Shown: positions 27,602 to 36,841 of the stretch, piece after piece
Numbering within the stretch: the stretch's first letter is position 1
Layout of the letters: every line of letters starts with the position of its first letter
Source of the DNA: Rummeliibacillus sp963792445
GTDB taxonomy: Bacteria; Bacillota; Bacilli; Bacillales_A; Planococcaceae
Direction: 5' to 3'
NCBI GenBank assembly: GCA_963792445.1
Contig: CAWBWO010000008.1
Coordinates: 1 to 64,000 of the forward strand
Length of the DNA stretch: 64,000 nt
Translations under genes and position numbers: made by a program
Notes under the pieces: generated by a model
Databases searched by the model: none
What the model saw: only the letters and a program-made list of their open reading frames with translations
What the model was told of the DNA's origin: nothing

Positions 27602-28116
27602 TAAAATTCCTTCTTTCTATTTGAAATAAGAATGGCAAGTTTTAATTCCATTTAGAATTATATTAACAATATTTCAATGTTACTTATATTGAATCCTTAT
27701 TATATTTACAAAACTTTAATAATTGAGTCTATTTTATAAGTGCTTTTCTAGTTGAAATTAGTATTACTTAAAGAGTAGTAAGTATTCTCGGCTCCCACTT
27801 AGGGTCCTTAAGAACAAATTAAATACTAATTTGGTTTTAGATTGAAGTGGGACCAGCTTCGCTTTCCTAGCTGAGGAGTCTTCGCTAGTTCCACTTCAAA
27901 AGTTTTGGGGTACTAATCTCCATCAAAAGTTGCCAGCCAATTATTAAAAACATTCTTCTATTCTAACTTTTACAGTGGCCACCTCTTACTTACGCTGAAG
28001 TCGCTATCTTCCACTTCTGAAAGTATATTCAAATAGATATGGCATGAAATTTATTCATTCTTTTTCTCAAATATTCATTGTACAAGACATGCTTTCATAT
28101 CATTGATGTTTACTCA
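27602..28116. other. Non-coding interval
   Basis: Between the SDR gene and prfC there is no supported gene. The middle is occupied by repeat A copy 2, and the rest is A/T-rich without clear signals. Confidence 0.6.
27782..28020. repeat. Dispersed repeat family A, copy 2 (core palindrome 27842-27899)
   Basis: TTGAAGTGG and its complement CCACTTCAA bound a 58-base core, with further pairing inward (including a G-U) up to GC at both ends. The left flank (TTAGGGTCCTT) and right flank (ATCTCCATCAAAAGTTGCCAGC) resemble those of copy 1, so the repeated unit is larger than the palindrome. Confidence 0.7.
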
Positions 28117-28168
28117 TAAAAAAATGTACCAGCACGCTATTTCTTCAAAGTATGCTGGTACATTTAAA
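28117..28168 (-). terminator. Intrinsic terminator after prfC
   Basis: A perfect 13-bp stem AAATGTACCAGCA/TGCTGGTACATTT (28122-28134 with 28153-28165) lies just past prfC with U-rich sequence on the minus strand. Confidence 0.85.
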
Positions 28169-28208
28169 TTATAGATTATTAAATTAAACGAATGTCTTGC
28201 GCTTACGA

Positions 28209-29783
28209 TTAAAGTAGGCTGTATAGTTTGATTTCTGGGTTTTTATCGGTAAACCAGCGCATTGCGAATTCGTTTTCGAACAAGAATACAAGATTATCAT
28301 AACGGTCATGTACTAACGTACTGCGTGGGCCAGACATGGATTGTTTCACATCTTCTTCATTTTCAATCCATCGTGCCATTTTGTTGCCAATTGGCTCCAT
28401 ACGAACGTCTACATTGTATTCGTTTTTCATACGGTTTTCGAATACTTCGAATTGTAATTGACCTACTGCACCAAGGATAATATCTTCTGTATGCAATGTT
28501 TTGTAGTATTGAATAGCTCCTTCTTGTACAAGTTGATCAATACCTTTATGGAAATGTTTAGATTTCATCACGTTTTTGGCAGTAACACGAACAAATAATT
28601 CTGGTGTGAACTGTGGTAATTTTTCAAATTGGAATGTTTTCTTTCCACCAACGATGGTATCCCCAATTTGGTAGTTACCTGTATCATATAAACCAATGAT
28701 ATCTCCTGCGACAGCCTCATCTACTGTTTCACGGTCATCCGCTAAAAATTGTGTTGATTGAGTGACCTTAAAGGATTTATTTGTACGAGTCAACGTAACA
28801 TTCATACCGCGTTCAAATTTACCAGAAACAATACGCACAAAAGCAATTCGATCTCGGTGTGCTGGGTTCATATTGGCTTGGATTTTGAATATGAATCCAG
28901 AAAATTCTTGGTCTAATGGTTCTACTATTGTTTCTTCTTCAGTTAAACGAGGTTGTGGTGTTGGCGCAAATTGTAGATATGTTTCTAAGAATGTTTGGAC
29001 ACCAAAGTTCGTTAATGCAGAACCGAAGAATACTGGTGTTAGTTCACCTTTAATGATTTTCTCTTTAGAAAATTCATTTCCAGCTTCATCAAGAAGCATA
29101 ATATCATCCATTGCTTGAGTATAATAAGATGTTTTTTTCATCTCATGGTCTACTGCTAATTCCCCATTTTCATCTATTGGTAGGAAACGATCTTCTTCCT
29201 CTGTACGGAATTGTTCAATACGATGGTTGTAGCGATCGTAAATACCTAGAAACTCTTTTCCCATACCAATAGGCCAGTTCATTGCATATGCTTGGATTCC
29301 TAATACTTCTTCAAGTTCTTCCATCAATTCAAGTGGTTCTTTCCCTTGACGGTCTAATTTGTTGATGAATGTAAAAATTGGAATACCCCGCATACTACAA
29401 ACTTTAAATAATTTTAATGTTTGCGCTTCAATCCCTTTTGCAGCATCGATAATCATGACAGCACTATCTACAGCCATTAGTGTTCGATACGTATCTTCAG
29501 AGAAGTCTTGGTGTCCCGGTGTATCCAAAATGTTAACACGACAACCGTTATAATCAAATTGCATAACAGATGAAGTAACAGAAATCCCACGTTGTTTTTC
29601 GATTTCCATCCAGTCAGAAGTGGCAAATTTGCCTGATTTTTTTGCTTTAACAGTACCTGCATCTCGAATGGCACCACCAAAGTATAGTAACTTTTCAGTC
29701 ATTGTCGTTTTACCAGCATCCGGGTGGGAAATGATGGCGAAAGTACGACGAGCTAATATATCTTGTTCAAGCTTAGAACTCAT
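28209..29783 (-). CDS. prfC: Peptide chain release factor 3
   Basis: A 524-residue translational GTPase: G1 HPDAGKTTMTEKLL, G2 region RGISVTSSVMQF, G3 DTPGHQDF, G4 NKLD, and RF3-specific domains II/III at the C-terminus (KHFHKGIDQLVQEGAIQYYK, VGQLQFEVFENRMKNEY). RF3 recycles RF1/RF2 from terminated ribosomes. ATG 29783 (MSSKLEQDILAR) is chosen with AAGGAG 10 bases upstream. It is monocistronic. Confidence 0.95.
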   Translation of the reverse strand: MSSKLEQDILARRTFAIISHPDAGKTTMTEKLLYFGGAIRDAGTVKAKKSGKFATSDWMEIEKQRGISVTSSVMQFDYNGCRVNILDTPGHQDFSEDTYRTLMAVDSAVMIIDAAKGIEAQTLKLFKVCSMRGIPIFTFINKLDRQGKEPLELMEELEEVLGIQAYAMNWPIGMGKEFLGIYDRYNHRIEQFRTEEEDRFLPIDENGELAVDHEMKKTSYYTQAMDDIMLLDEAGNEFSKEKIIKGELTPVFFGSALTNFGVQTFLETYLQFAPTPQPRLTEEETIVEPLDQEFSGFIFKIQANMNPAHRDRIAFVRIVSGKFERGMNVTLTRTNKSFKVTQSTQFLADDRETVDEAVAGDIIGLYDTGNYQIGDTIVGGKKTFQFEKLPQFTPELFVRVTAKNVMKSKHFHKGIDQLVQEGAIQYYKTLHTEDIILGAVGQLQFEVFENRMKNEYNVDVRMEPIGNKMARWIENEEDVKQSMSGPRSTLVHDRYDNLVFLFENEFAMRWFTDKNPEIKLYSLL

Positions 29784-29945
29784 GTAATTTTTTCTCCTTC
29801 TAATCAATTCTTCTTATTTATATAAATTCCATCTAATTGATGACAACTTATTTTACACTGGAAATCACGTTCCTCAGATTTTTTTTACTTATTTATATAG
29901 TTTGCCAATATTTTTCTTATTCAAAACCTAACCTTTCAATTATAA

Positions 29946-29979
29946 CAAAAAAAGTGGAGCTTTTAATACCCCACTTTAT
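29946..29979 (-). terminator. Terminator after the LysM glucosaminidase
   Basis: A 7-bp stem AAAGTGG/CCACTTT with extra G-C pairing sits 11 bases past the stop, followed on the minus strand by seven U. Confidence 0.75.
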
Positions 29980-29989
29980 ATAAAGCATC

Positions 29990-32050
29990 TTATTTTTTTA
30001 CAATTAGTTGTTGTCCAACATAAATTATATCAGATTTTAAATGATTCCAAGTCTTAAGATTGGTTACAGAGACTTCGTATACCTTACTTATAACTGATAA
30101 AGAATCACCACTTTGAACGGTATATTTCTTTGTAGATGTTGACTTAGTATTAGAAGTTGCAACAGTACTTATATTTTTTTGTGGCTTTTGGATTTTAATT
30201 TTTTGTCCAACATATATTGTATCGGATTTTAGATTATTCCATGCTTTTAAATTATTGATTGAAACATTATAAACCTTCCCTATAACCGACAGTGAATCAC
30301 CAGTTTTCACTGTATAGGTGGTTATGTTGCTTGGACTTTTTGATATAGAAGTTGTTCTTGTTTTAACAGAAGAGTTACTTGTTTTAGTGATAATCGTTTT
30401 GCTTACGTTCAATTTTTGACCAACATAGATCCGATCTGATTTTAGATTATTCCACGCTTGTAAATTCGCAACTGATATTTTATACTTCTTTGCGATTTTC
30501 GATAATGTATCTCCACTTACTACTTTATAGGTTTTGCTAGTTGTTGTAGTTTGCGGTTTTGTTGTTGTTTTCGTTGTACTTTTTGTTTTCGTTGGTGTTG
30601 TGGTTGTTTTGCTTATATTTAATTTTTGGCCTACATAAATAATATCGGATTTTAAACTATTCCAGGCTTTAATGTTCGCAACAGATATTTTATATTTCTT
30701 TGCAATTTTCGATAATGTATCTCCACTTACCACTTTATACGTTTTGCTAGTTGTTGTAGTTTGTTGTTTTGTTGTTGTTTTCGTTGTTGTTGTGGTTGTT
30801 TTTCTTATATTTAATTTTTGACCTACATATATAATATCGGATTTTAAATTATTCCATGCTTTTAAATTTGCAACAGATATTTTATATTTTTGTGCGATTT
30901 TTGATAGTGTATCTCCGCTTACTACTTTATACGTCTTGCTAGTTGTTGCAGTCGGTGTTTTTATTGTACTTGTTGTTTTCGTTGTTGTTGTGGTTGTTTT
31001 TCTTATATTTAATTTTTGACCAACATAAATGGTATCGGATTTTAGATTATTCCACGCTTTTAAATTCGCAACTGATACTTTATATTTCTGTGCGATTTTT
31101 GATAATATGTCTCCACTCACCACTTTATACGTATTACTACTTGGTATAGTCGGTGTTGTAGTACTCGTTGTTTTAGATGGTGTTGTAGTAGTTTTGCTTA
31201 TATTTAATTTTTGACCAACATAAATGGTATCGGATTTTAGGTTATTCCATGCCTTTAAATTAGACACTGTCACATGGTATTTTAATGCGATTTTTGATAA
31301 TGTGTCTCCACTTACAATCGTGTAAGTATTATTTGAACTACTTGTTGTAGGGTTACTTGTTTGTGAAGTATTTCCCGTAGAGGTTTCCTGATACCTATTG
31401 AGTGTGTCATATTGAGTTAAGTTATATGTTTCTATTAAATTATTAAGTTTAGCTGCATAACGCGTATCTGTCGCATATGTACCTGTTAATGCAGCCGTTG
31501 CATCTCGATATGTATTTGTATTTGCTACCCAAACGTTTGCATAAAAATATGGATTCCATGAAAGTCCATTTTTAATTAAGCGCACATAATCTTGCAGTGA
31601 TTCTTGATAGGAGGGATATTTTCGGAAATTGGCATTAATTTGAGAATATTGCCCTTTTCCATTGTCCTCTAATGTTGGGAGTAATACAGAATCCCCATAG
31701 TATGAGCCCTTCATTCCAAATAAATTATAATTTGGATATGAAGCAAGCGCACTTGTCCCATAAGCACTTTCTAATGTTGCTTGAGCAATCATGACCGAAG
31801 CATATAAACCATTATTATTTGCAATGGATCTTGCAATTGGAGCAATACCATTGATAAAAGAATTTACAGATAAAGATTTCATACTTACTTGATTAGTGAA
31901 AACTTGATTATTATATAGTTGTTCGTTTTGACTATTTACTGCAGCTTCAGCGACAGTAGAAATAGCTGTTGTACTAATGATAGCTGACATTCCTGCGACT
32001 AAGAGTTTATTTGTTCCTCGTTTTTTATTCACATTTTTATCGTATATCAA
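29990..32050 (-). CDS. Secreted N-acetylglucosaminidase with seven LysM repeats
   Basis: A 686-residue cell-wall hydrolase. The start is a TTG at 32050, followed by a signal peptide (KLLVAGMSAIISTTAIS...AEA). Residues about 60-215 form a glucosaminidase domain (MIAQATLESAYGTS, YNLFGMKGSYYG, FRKYPSYQESLQDYVRLI). Seven LysM modules of about 45 residues follow, each with YxVxxGDTLSxIA and LKSDxIYVGQKL, separated by Thr/Ser/Lys linkers. LysM anchors the enzyme to peptidoglycan. The modules and linkers are nearly identical, consistent with expansion by duplication. It probably acts in cell separation or wall turnover. Confidence 0.92.
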   Translation of the reverse strand: MIYDKNVNKKRGTNKLLVAGMSAIISTTAISTVAEAAVNSQNEQLYNNQVFTNQVSMKSLSVNSFINGIAPIARSIANNNGLYASVMIAQATLESAYGTSALASYPNYNLFGMKGSYYGDSVLLPTLEDNGKGQYSQINANFRKYPSYQESLQDYVRLIKNGLSWNPYFYANVWVANTNTYRDATAALTGTYATDTRYAAKLNNLIETYNLTQYDTLNRYQETSTGNTSQTSNPTTSSSNNTYTIVSGDTLSKIALKYHVTVSNLKAWNNLKSDTIYVGQKLNISKTTTTPSKTTSTTTPTIPSSNTYKVVSGDILSKIAQKYKVSVANLKAWNNLKSDTIYVGQKLNIRKTTTTTTKTTSTIKTPTATTSKTYKVVSGDTLSKIAQKYKISVANLKAWNNLKSDIIYVGQKLNIRKTTTTTTKTTTKQQTTTTSKTYKVVSGDTLSKIAKKYKISVANIKAWNSLKSDIIYVGQKLNISKTTTTPTKTKSTTKTTTKPQTTTTSKTYKVVSGDTLSKIAKKYKISVANLQAWNNLKSDRIYVGQKLNVSKTIITKTSNSSVKTRTTSISKSPSNITTYTVKTGDSLSVIGKVYNVSINNLKAWNNLKSDTIYVGQKIKIQKPQKNISTVATSNTKSTSTKKYTVQSGDSLSVISKVYEVSVTNLKTWNHLKSDIIYVGQQLIVKK

Positions 32051-32137
32051 TAGACCTATATTCTCCCTTCATTTCCCTACTTTACATGTATAATAACACC
32101 TTTTCGTCATCATATTTACCTTTCTCCAATAAAAAAC

Positions 32138-32186
32138 ACAAAAAAATGCTACAAATGTTAATTTAACGTAACATTTGTAGCATTTG
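32138..32186 (-). terminator. Intrinsic terminator after murE
   Basis: A perfect 17-bp stem (32144-32160 with 32169-32185) and an 8-base loop follow murE, with a U-rich tail on the minus strand. Confidence 0.9.
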
Positions 32187-32193
32187 TAATCTT

Positions 32194-33675
32194 TTATTTA
32201 TTAGTAATTTTGAACTTAATTTTAGCTGCTTCTAGTGCTATATCAGCATCGCTATGTGGGTATTTTGTATTTTCAATGATTTGATAATCTTCATGGCCTT
32301 TACCAGCGAAAATAATCATATCCCCTGGTTCAGCCACCTCAACAGCATAGCGTACAGCTTCAGCACGGTCACCAATACATTTATAATGATCATGTTGCAT
32401 ACCTTTTTCAAGATCATTCATAATGCTGTCATAATCTTCGTAGCGTGGATCATCTGTCGTTAATATGACATAATCAGCTCTAGAAGCTTCTTTCGCCATA
32501 TCTGGACGTTTCGATTTATCACGGTTACCACCAGTTCCGATTAAGAAAATCATTTTATTTTTCTTATAAGGCATTCCTGCTGTAATCGCTTTTTCGATTG
32601 CATCTGGTGTATGAGCATAATCGACAAAAATACTGATTGGAAAATCTTTTGGTGAAACTTGTTGCATACGACCTTTCACAGGTTCCATTACTTCTAATTG
32701 TTCAACAATATCTTTGATTGCATAGCCTTTACAATATAGTGCTGCAGTGGCAGCTAAAGCATTATATACATTAAATTCACCCAGTAAATGTAATTGTACA
32801 GGGAAAGTACCCTCTGGTGTCACCATATCAAAATATGTCATATGATCATGATATTCGCAGTTAATCCCTCTAAAGATCGCTTCTTCATTTTTCAAACCAT
32901 ATGTCCATATTGGATAAGGGGTTAAACCTGCATATCTTTCTGTCCATTCATCGTCAGCATTTAAGACAGCATGTTTGTCTTTTTCAAGGTCTTGTCCTAA
33001 TTGAGAGAATAACAAGCCTTTTGCATTTCCGTAGTTTTCCATCGTGCCATGAAAATCTAAATGATCATGTGTTAGGTTTGTAAAGATGGCTACATCAAAA
33101 TCCACACCAGCAACTCTTCCTAATACAAGGCCATGAGAGGAGACTTCCATAACCATGGAGCTGCAACCTTCTGCTCTTGCACGGAAAATCATTTGTTGCG
33201 TAGATAAGGCATCACTTGTTGTATTTCCTGATGCATACATAGTGCCATTTAGATTAAATCCAATTGTCCCTTTTAAAGCAGAGGGAACGCCTAAACCAAG
33301 TAAAATGGTTTCAATCATGGTGGCTACACTTGTTTTACCATTTGTACCTGTTACCCCATACATCGTAAGATCTTTTGATGGGTAATCAAAGAATTTTGAA
33401 GCTAGTAATCCAAGAGCTCGATTTGTATTTTTTACGATGACTTGAGCTACTTCACCTTGCAAATCTAGCTCACGTTCTGTAACAACCATGATAGCACCAT
33501 TATCGACTGCTTTTTGTGCGAAATCATGACCATCTACTGTGTATCCTTTAATACAGATAAAGATACTTTTAGGTTGAACACTTCTTGAATCGATTGCCAT
33601 GTCTTTTATATTCTCAGGTAGTGTACCAATAATTTGTTTTATAGGTAAACCTTGTAGTAATTGGGTTGCTTGCAT
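32194..33675 (-). CDS. murE: UDP-MurNAc-tripeptide ligase MurE (third-residue specificity unresolved)
   Basis: A 493-residue Mur ligase with the ATP loop GVTGTNGKTS at 107-116, SSHGL, TNLTHDHLDFHGTMENY, and the C-terminal GKGHE at 460-464. MurE adds meso-diaminopimelate or L-lysine to UDP-MurNAc-Ala-Glu. The specificity motif at 408-411 reads DDPR: the arginine is typical of DAP enzymes (DNPR), but the asparagine is replaced by aspartate. The gene stands outside any division/cell-wall cluster and follows an M42 peptidase by 12 bases. Planococcaceae often have lysine-type vegetative walls and DAP in spore cortex, so a spore-specific or second MurE is possible. Confidence 0.88.
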   Translation of the reverse strand: MQATQLLQGLPIKQIIGTLPENIKDMAIDSRSVQPKSIFICIKGYTVDGHDFAQKAVDNGAIMVVTERELDLQGEVAQVIVKNTNRALGLLASKFFDYPSKDLTMYGVTGTNGKTSVATMIETILLGLGVPSALKGTIGFNLNGTMYASGNTTSDALSTQQMIFRARAEGCSSMVMEVSSHGLVLGRVAGVDFDVAIFTNLTHDHLDFHGTMENYGNAKGLLFSQLGQDLEKDKHAVLNADDEWTERYAGLTPYPIWTYGLKNEEAIFRGINCEYHDHMTYFDMVTPEGTFPVQLHLLGEFNVYNALAATAALYCKGYAIKDIVEQLEVMEPVKGRMQQVSPKDFPISIFVDYAHTPDAIEKAITAGMPYKKNKMIFLIGTGGNRDKSKRPDMAKEASRADYVILTTDDPRYEDYDSIMNDLEKGMQHDHYKCIGDRAEAVRYAVEVAEPGDMIIFAGKGHEDYQIIENTKYPHSDADIALEAAKIKFKITNK

Positions 33676-33687
33676 AATTATTTCCTC

Positions 33688-34746
33688 CTATTGTTCATCA
33701 ATCATTGATGATGTAACATACGCAAGCAGTAATGCAGCTGTATTGCGTAGTGAATCGACATGTGTTCGTTCGCAAGCATGTGATGATTCAATGCCTGCAC
33801 CAAATAATGCATGTCGAACATCATATCCTGCACGTATAGCAGATGATGCATCTGAGCCATAATATGGGTAGATATCTAATTTATAATCAATCGCGTTAAC
33901 ACTAGCGAGTGATACTAATTGATGAGTTAATTCATAATGATATGGGCCACTAGAATCTTTTGCACAAATTGAAACAGTGTATTCATCAGTAGATTGCCCA
34001 TCACCTATCGCTCCCATATCAACAGCGATATATTCTACAACTTCAGCAGGGATACTTGCATTACCACCATATCCGATTTCTTCATTGTTTGAAAAATAGA
34101 AATAAGTAGTATATGGTAATTCCATTTTTTCTGTCGTCAGTTTTTTTAGTAGTTGAAGCAATAAAGCGGTACTTGCTTTATCATCAAGATGACGTGATTT
34201 TACAAATCCCGTTTCTGTTACTTCAAAACGTGGATCAAACGAAACAAAATCTCCTACTTCAATACCGATTGAACGAGTATCTGCATCATTGAATACTTTT
34301 TCATCCACACGTACTTCGATATGTTCCTCATTACGTGGTAATTCTCCTGCTCCTTTATATACATGGACGGAAGTTTCATGCATTAAAATGGTGCCTCGAA
34401 TCTTTTTACCTGACGCTGTATGAATTGTGCAGTATTCACCTTCTACAGCATTCCAATTAAAACCTCCAACCATAGATAATTTTAATCGCCCACTTCGTTT
34501 AATATCTTTTACAATAGCACCTAGAGTATCTACATGAGCTGTCAACAAACGATGGCGCATATTGTTTATCCCAGGGATTGTTACGATAATTGCGCCTTTA
34601 TTGGTTAGTTTAAATTGTACATCTAATTCTTTTAAGTTACCTGATATATATTTCATAATTTCTGTCGTATAGCCAGATGGACTAGCAATATTCACTAACT
34701 TTCCTAACAATTCGACAGTTTCTTTTTCATTAAAATCGCTATTCAT
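33688..34746 (-). CDS. M42-family aminopeptidase/glutamyl aminopeptidase-like
   Basis: A 352-residue di-metal peptidase. Ligand motifs in order are TAHVDTLG, SRHLDDKAS, the acid pair NNEEIGYGG, VDMGAIGDG and SSHACERTH. M42 enzymes are dodecameric cytosolic aminopeptidases. Start ATG 34746 has AGGAGGGG upstream. It is first in an operon with murE (12-base gap); the link to peptidoglycan precursors may be coincidental or reflect peptide recycling. Confidence 0.88.
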   Translation of the reverse strand: MNSDFNEKETVELLGKLVNIASPSGYTTEIMKYISGNLKELDVQFKLTNKGAIIVTIPGINNMRHRLLTAHVDTLGAIVKDIKRSGRLKLSMVGGFNWNAVEGEYCTIHTASGKKIRGTILMHETSVHVYKGAGELPRNEEHIEVRVDEKVFNDADTRSIGIEVGDFVSFDPRFEVTETGFVKSRHLDDKASTALLLQLLKKLTTEKMELPYTTYFYFSNNEEIGYGGNASIPAEVVEYIAVDMGAIGDGQSTDEYTVSICAKDSSGPYHYELTHQLVSLASVNAIDYKLDIYPYYGSDASSAIRAGYDVRHALFGAGIESSHACERTHVDSLRNTAALLLAYVTSSMIDEQ

Positions 34747-34765
34747 AATAATCCCCTCCTGCTTA

Positions 34766-34795
34766 TCCTTCTATCATATCAAAATATGACATTTT
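34766..34795 (-). promoter_or_regulatory. Probable sigma-A promoter of the M42-murE operon
   Basis: On the minus strand TTGTCG is followed after about 18 bases by TATGAT, a short distance upstream of the M42 peptidase start. Coordinates are approximate to a few bases. Confidence 0.45.
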
Positions 34796-34850
34796 ACGAC
34801 AACGTTAAATGATGTATGATGGTATTAATAACCATATCCGAGGTGTCTTG

Positions 34851-36485
34851 ATGAAGCACTCTACTTTTTTACGCAAAAGAAATCATTTCGTTTTATTTAT
34901 ACTAACCGCCACAGTGACGATTCTTACAATATTTAGTTTATTAGGATTGACCAAAAGTGAAATACTACTAACAGCCATTTCGATTATATATTGTCTTTTT
35001 ATCGCATTTTTGTCATGGTTTAAAGCCGACGAAAGATTAATATGTATTCTTCTATCGATTGGGTTAAATGGTGTTGGTTTATTGATTAACTTGCAATCTG
35101 ACTACACACATCATTTAATCTTTCTTATCTTACTACTTTTCGTACTTGCCTTATATCAATCGTTTTTGCTAAATTTTGTCATGATGATCGTGACGATTTT
35201 GGAATTCACGTTACTATTAAAATACCATTTTTATCATTTTTCGCATTATTATAATAAAAATGATATCACGATTTTCTTTCTCGTCATGAGCTTCATCGGC
35301 GTAATTGGAATAATCCAAAGTTCTTACATGAATCGAAAATGGAAAAGGGTAGAGCAAAAAGCAAATCACAAAGAGCAAGAAATGTTATCCAAAGAAGGCT
35401 ATTTAAAATTATTTTTTGAAAATGCCAATGAAAGTATTGCTGTATTTGATTTAGACAATCGTGTCATAGCAGTAAATCCTGCTTTTGAAATGCTTTATGG
35501 TTGGAAAAAGGAGGAATGTATTGGACAACTAATCCCACTCGTCCCACCTGAAAGTATTGAAACCGCATCTGACCGACTTAGACGGATGCTTGATGGAGAA
35601 AGCTTTCACTCGTTAGAAAGAAAAGATATGAAAAAAGACGGCACGATATTTGATGCAGAAATTACTTTATCTCCAATATTTGATACAAACGGAAAAATCA
35701 TTGCAACATCTGTTATTACTCGAGATATTTCATATAAAAAAGAAGCCGAACAAATGCGGCTCCAATCAGAAAGACTCAAAATGGCCGGAGAAATTGCAGC
35801 AGGTGTTGCTCATGAAATCCGAAACCCTTTAACCGTCATTTCAGGTTTTATACAAATGATGAATACTGTTGAAAACTCACCTTATAGCTATTATGTAAAT
35901 TTAATCGATTCTGAAATAAACCGGATTAATCTCATTATTAGTGAGTTCTTAGAATTATCTAAACCAACTTCTATTCATGCAGTAGACTTTAAATTGGATC
36001 AAGTAGTGTCTGAAATTTTGACATTATATAAACCTGAATTACAAATTAGAAATATTACATTAACACAAAATGTTCATGCCAAAGACCTCATTATAACTGG
36101 GGATGCAAACCAAATTAAACAAGTGTTAATTAACTTACTCAAAAATGCAGTAGAAGCAATTGATAAAGATGGATTCATCACCATTTCTACTGATACTACA
36201 CCTGATGGATGTTGCTCAATAAGCATCTTAGACACAGGTATTGGGATGAAAGAGGAAGTAATCAACCATATCTTTGAACCTTTCTACACGACAAAACCGG
36301 ATGGAACAGGTTTAGGGATGATTATTACCGAGAAAATCATTCGAGGACATAATGGATGTATCAAAATTGAAAGCAAGGTGGGAGTCGGCACTGAAATAAC
36401 AATTCACCTTCCGCTAAAGAAAAGTGAACCTAGTCTAACTCAAGTTGAAAATAAAAGCACAACTGAAAAAGAGGATGTCCGATAA
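34851..36485 (+). CDS. Membrane-bound PAS sensor histidine kinase
   Basis: From ATG 34851 the product is 544 residues. About six membrane helices occupy residues 10-160, a PAS domain follows (about 185-300, ESIAVFDLDNRVIAVNPAFE), then HisKA with GVAHEIRNPLTVISGF and HATPase_c with NLLKNAVEAI, LDTGIGM and GTGLGM. The layout is that of KinB/KinC-like sporulation kinases. No response regulator is adjacent. GAGGTG precedes the start; an ATG 14 codons upstream lacks a ribosome site. Confidence 0.85.
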   Translation: MKHSTFLRKRNHFVLFILTATVTILTIFSLLGLTKSEILLTAISIIYCLFIAFLSWFKADERLICILLSIGLNGVGLLINLQSDYTHHLIFLILLLFVLALYQSFLLNFVMMIVTILEFTLLLKYHFYHFSHYYNKNDITIFFLVMSFIGVIGIIQSSYMNRKWKRVEQKANHKEQEMLSKEGYLKLFFENANESIAVFDLDNRVIAVNPAFEMLYGWKKEECIGQLIPLVPPESIETASDRLRRMLDGESFHSLERKDMKKDGTIFDAEITLSPIFDTNGKIIATSVITRDISYKKEAEQMRLQSERLKMAGEIAAGVAHEIRNPLTVISGFIQMMNTVENSPYSYYVNLIDSEINRINLIISEFLELSKPTSIHAVDFKLDQVVSEILTLYKPELQIRNITLTQNVHAKDLIITGDANQIKQVLINLLKNAVEAIDKDGFITISTDTTPDGCCSISILDTGIGMKEEVINHIFEPFYTTKPDGTGLGMIITEKIIRGHNGCIKIESKVGVGTEITIHLPLKKSEPSLTQVENKSTTEKEDVR

Positions 36486-36520
36486 GTCTTTACTCATCAA
36501 AAATATTGTGTTCAATTTAT

Positions 36521-36778
36521 AAAGTAAAACTTCAATCAGTGGGGGTTTTTCCCCCACTGATTGTTAGTCCCGTTCAACTGTCGCTAAGATTGCAAGCGTA
36601 CACTTGCGATCAATCGACAGTACGAACCCGATTGGTTCAACTAAACCACTGCTAACGCAGCGGTAAGTTTCACTGTATCTTACCAATCGGGCGTTTACGG
36701 GCAGTTATCTCAACTGCTGCTTCTTCGAATTTTCTAAAGCCTTGGAGTTGAGTCAAAAGCCAGTTAATGCGGGATAAA
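36521..36778 (+). repeat. Dispersed structured repeat B, copy 1 (full length)
   Basis: About 258 non-coding bases, nearly identical to 44378-44636. Arms in order are CAATCAGTGGGGG/CCCCCACTGATTG (around 36533-36563), CTGTCG/CGACAG enclosing GATTGCAAG/CTTGCGATC, then CCCGATTGGT/ACCAATCGGG enclosing ACTGC/GCGGT, GCAGTT/AACTGC, and a conserved 3' part TTCTTCGAATTTTCTAAAGC ending GCGGGATAAA. It lies between convergent kinase and aldehyde dehydrogenase genes. Whether it is a transcribed RNA or a miniature mobile element is unknown. Confidence 0.85.
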
Positions 36779-36826
36779 AAACTGCCCTCCTATACTTTTT
36801 AGTAATAGAAGGACAGCTTTTTTCTT
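36776..36826. terminator. Bidirectional terminator
   Basis: CTGCCCTCCTAT pairs with ATAGAAGGACAG with two mismatches, flanked by A6 on the left and T-rich sequence on the right, between convergent genes. Confidence 0.75.
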
Positions 36827-36841
36827 TTTCTTGAAAAACAG

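Noticed and set aside
30000..31350. Regular repeats suggesting a CRISPR-like array
   Set aside because: The period of roughly 180-220 bases encodes LysM modules in an intact frame.
36521..36778. Repeat B as a remnant insertion sequence with a transposase
   Set aside because: No frame with transposase motifs is present in any copy; it may be non-autonomous but is not an IS by itself.
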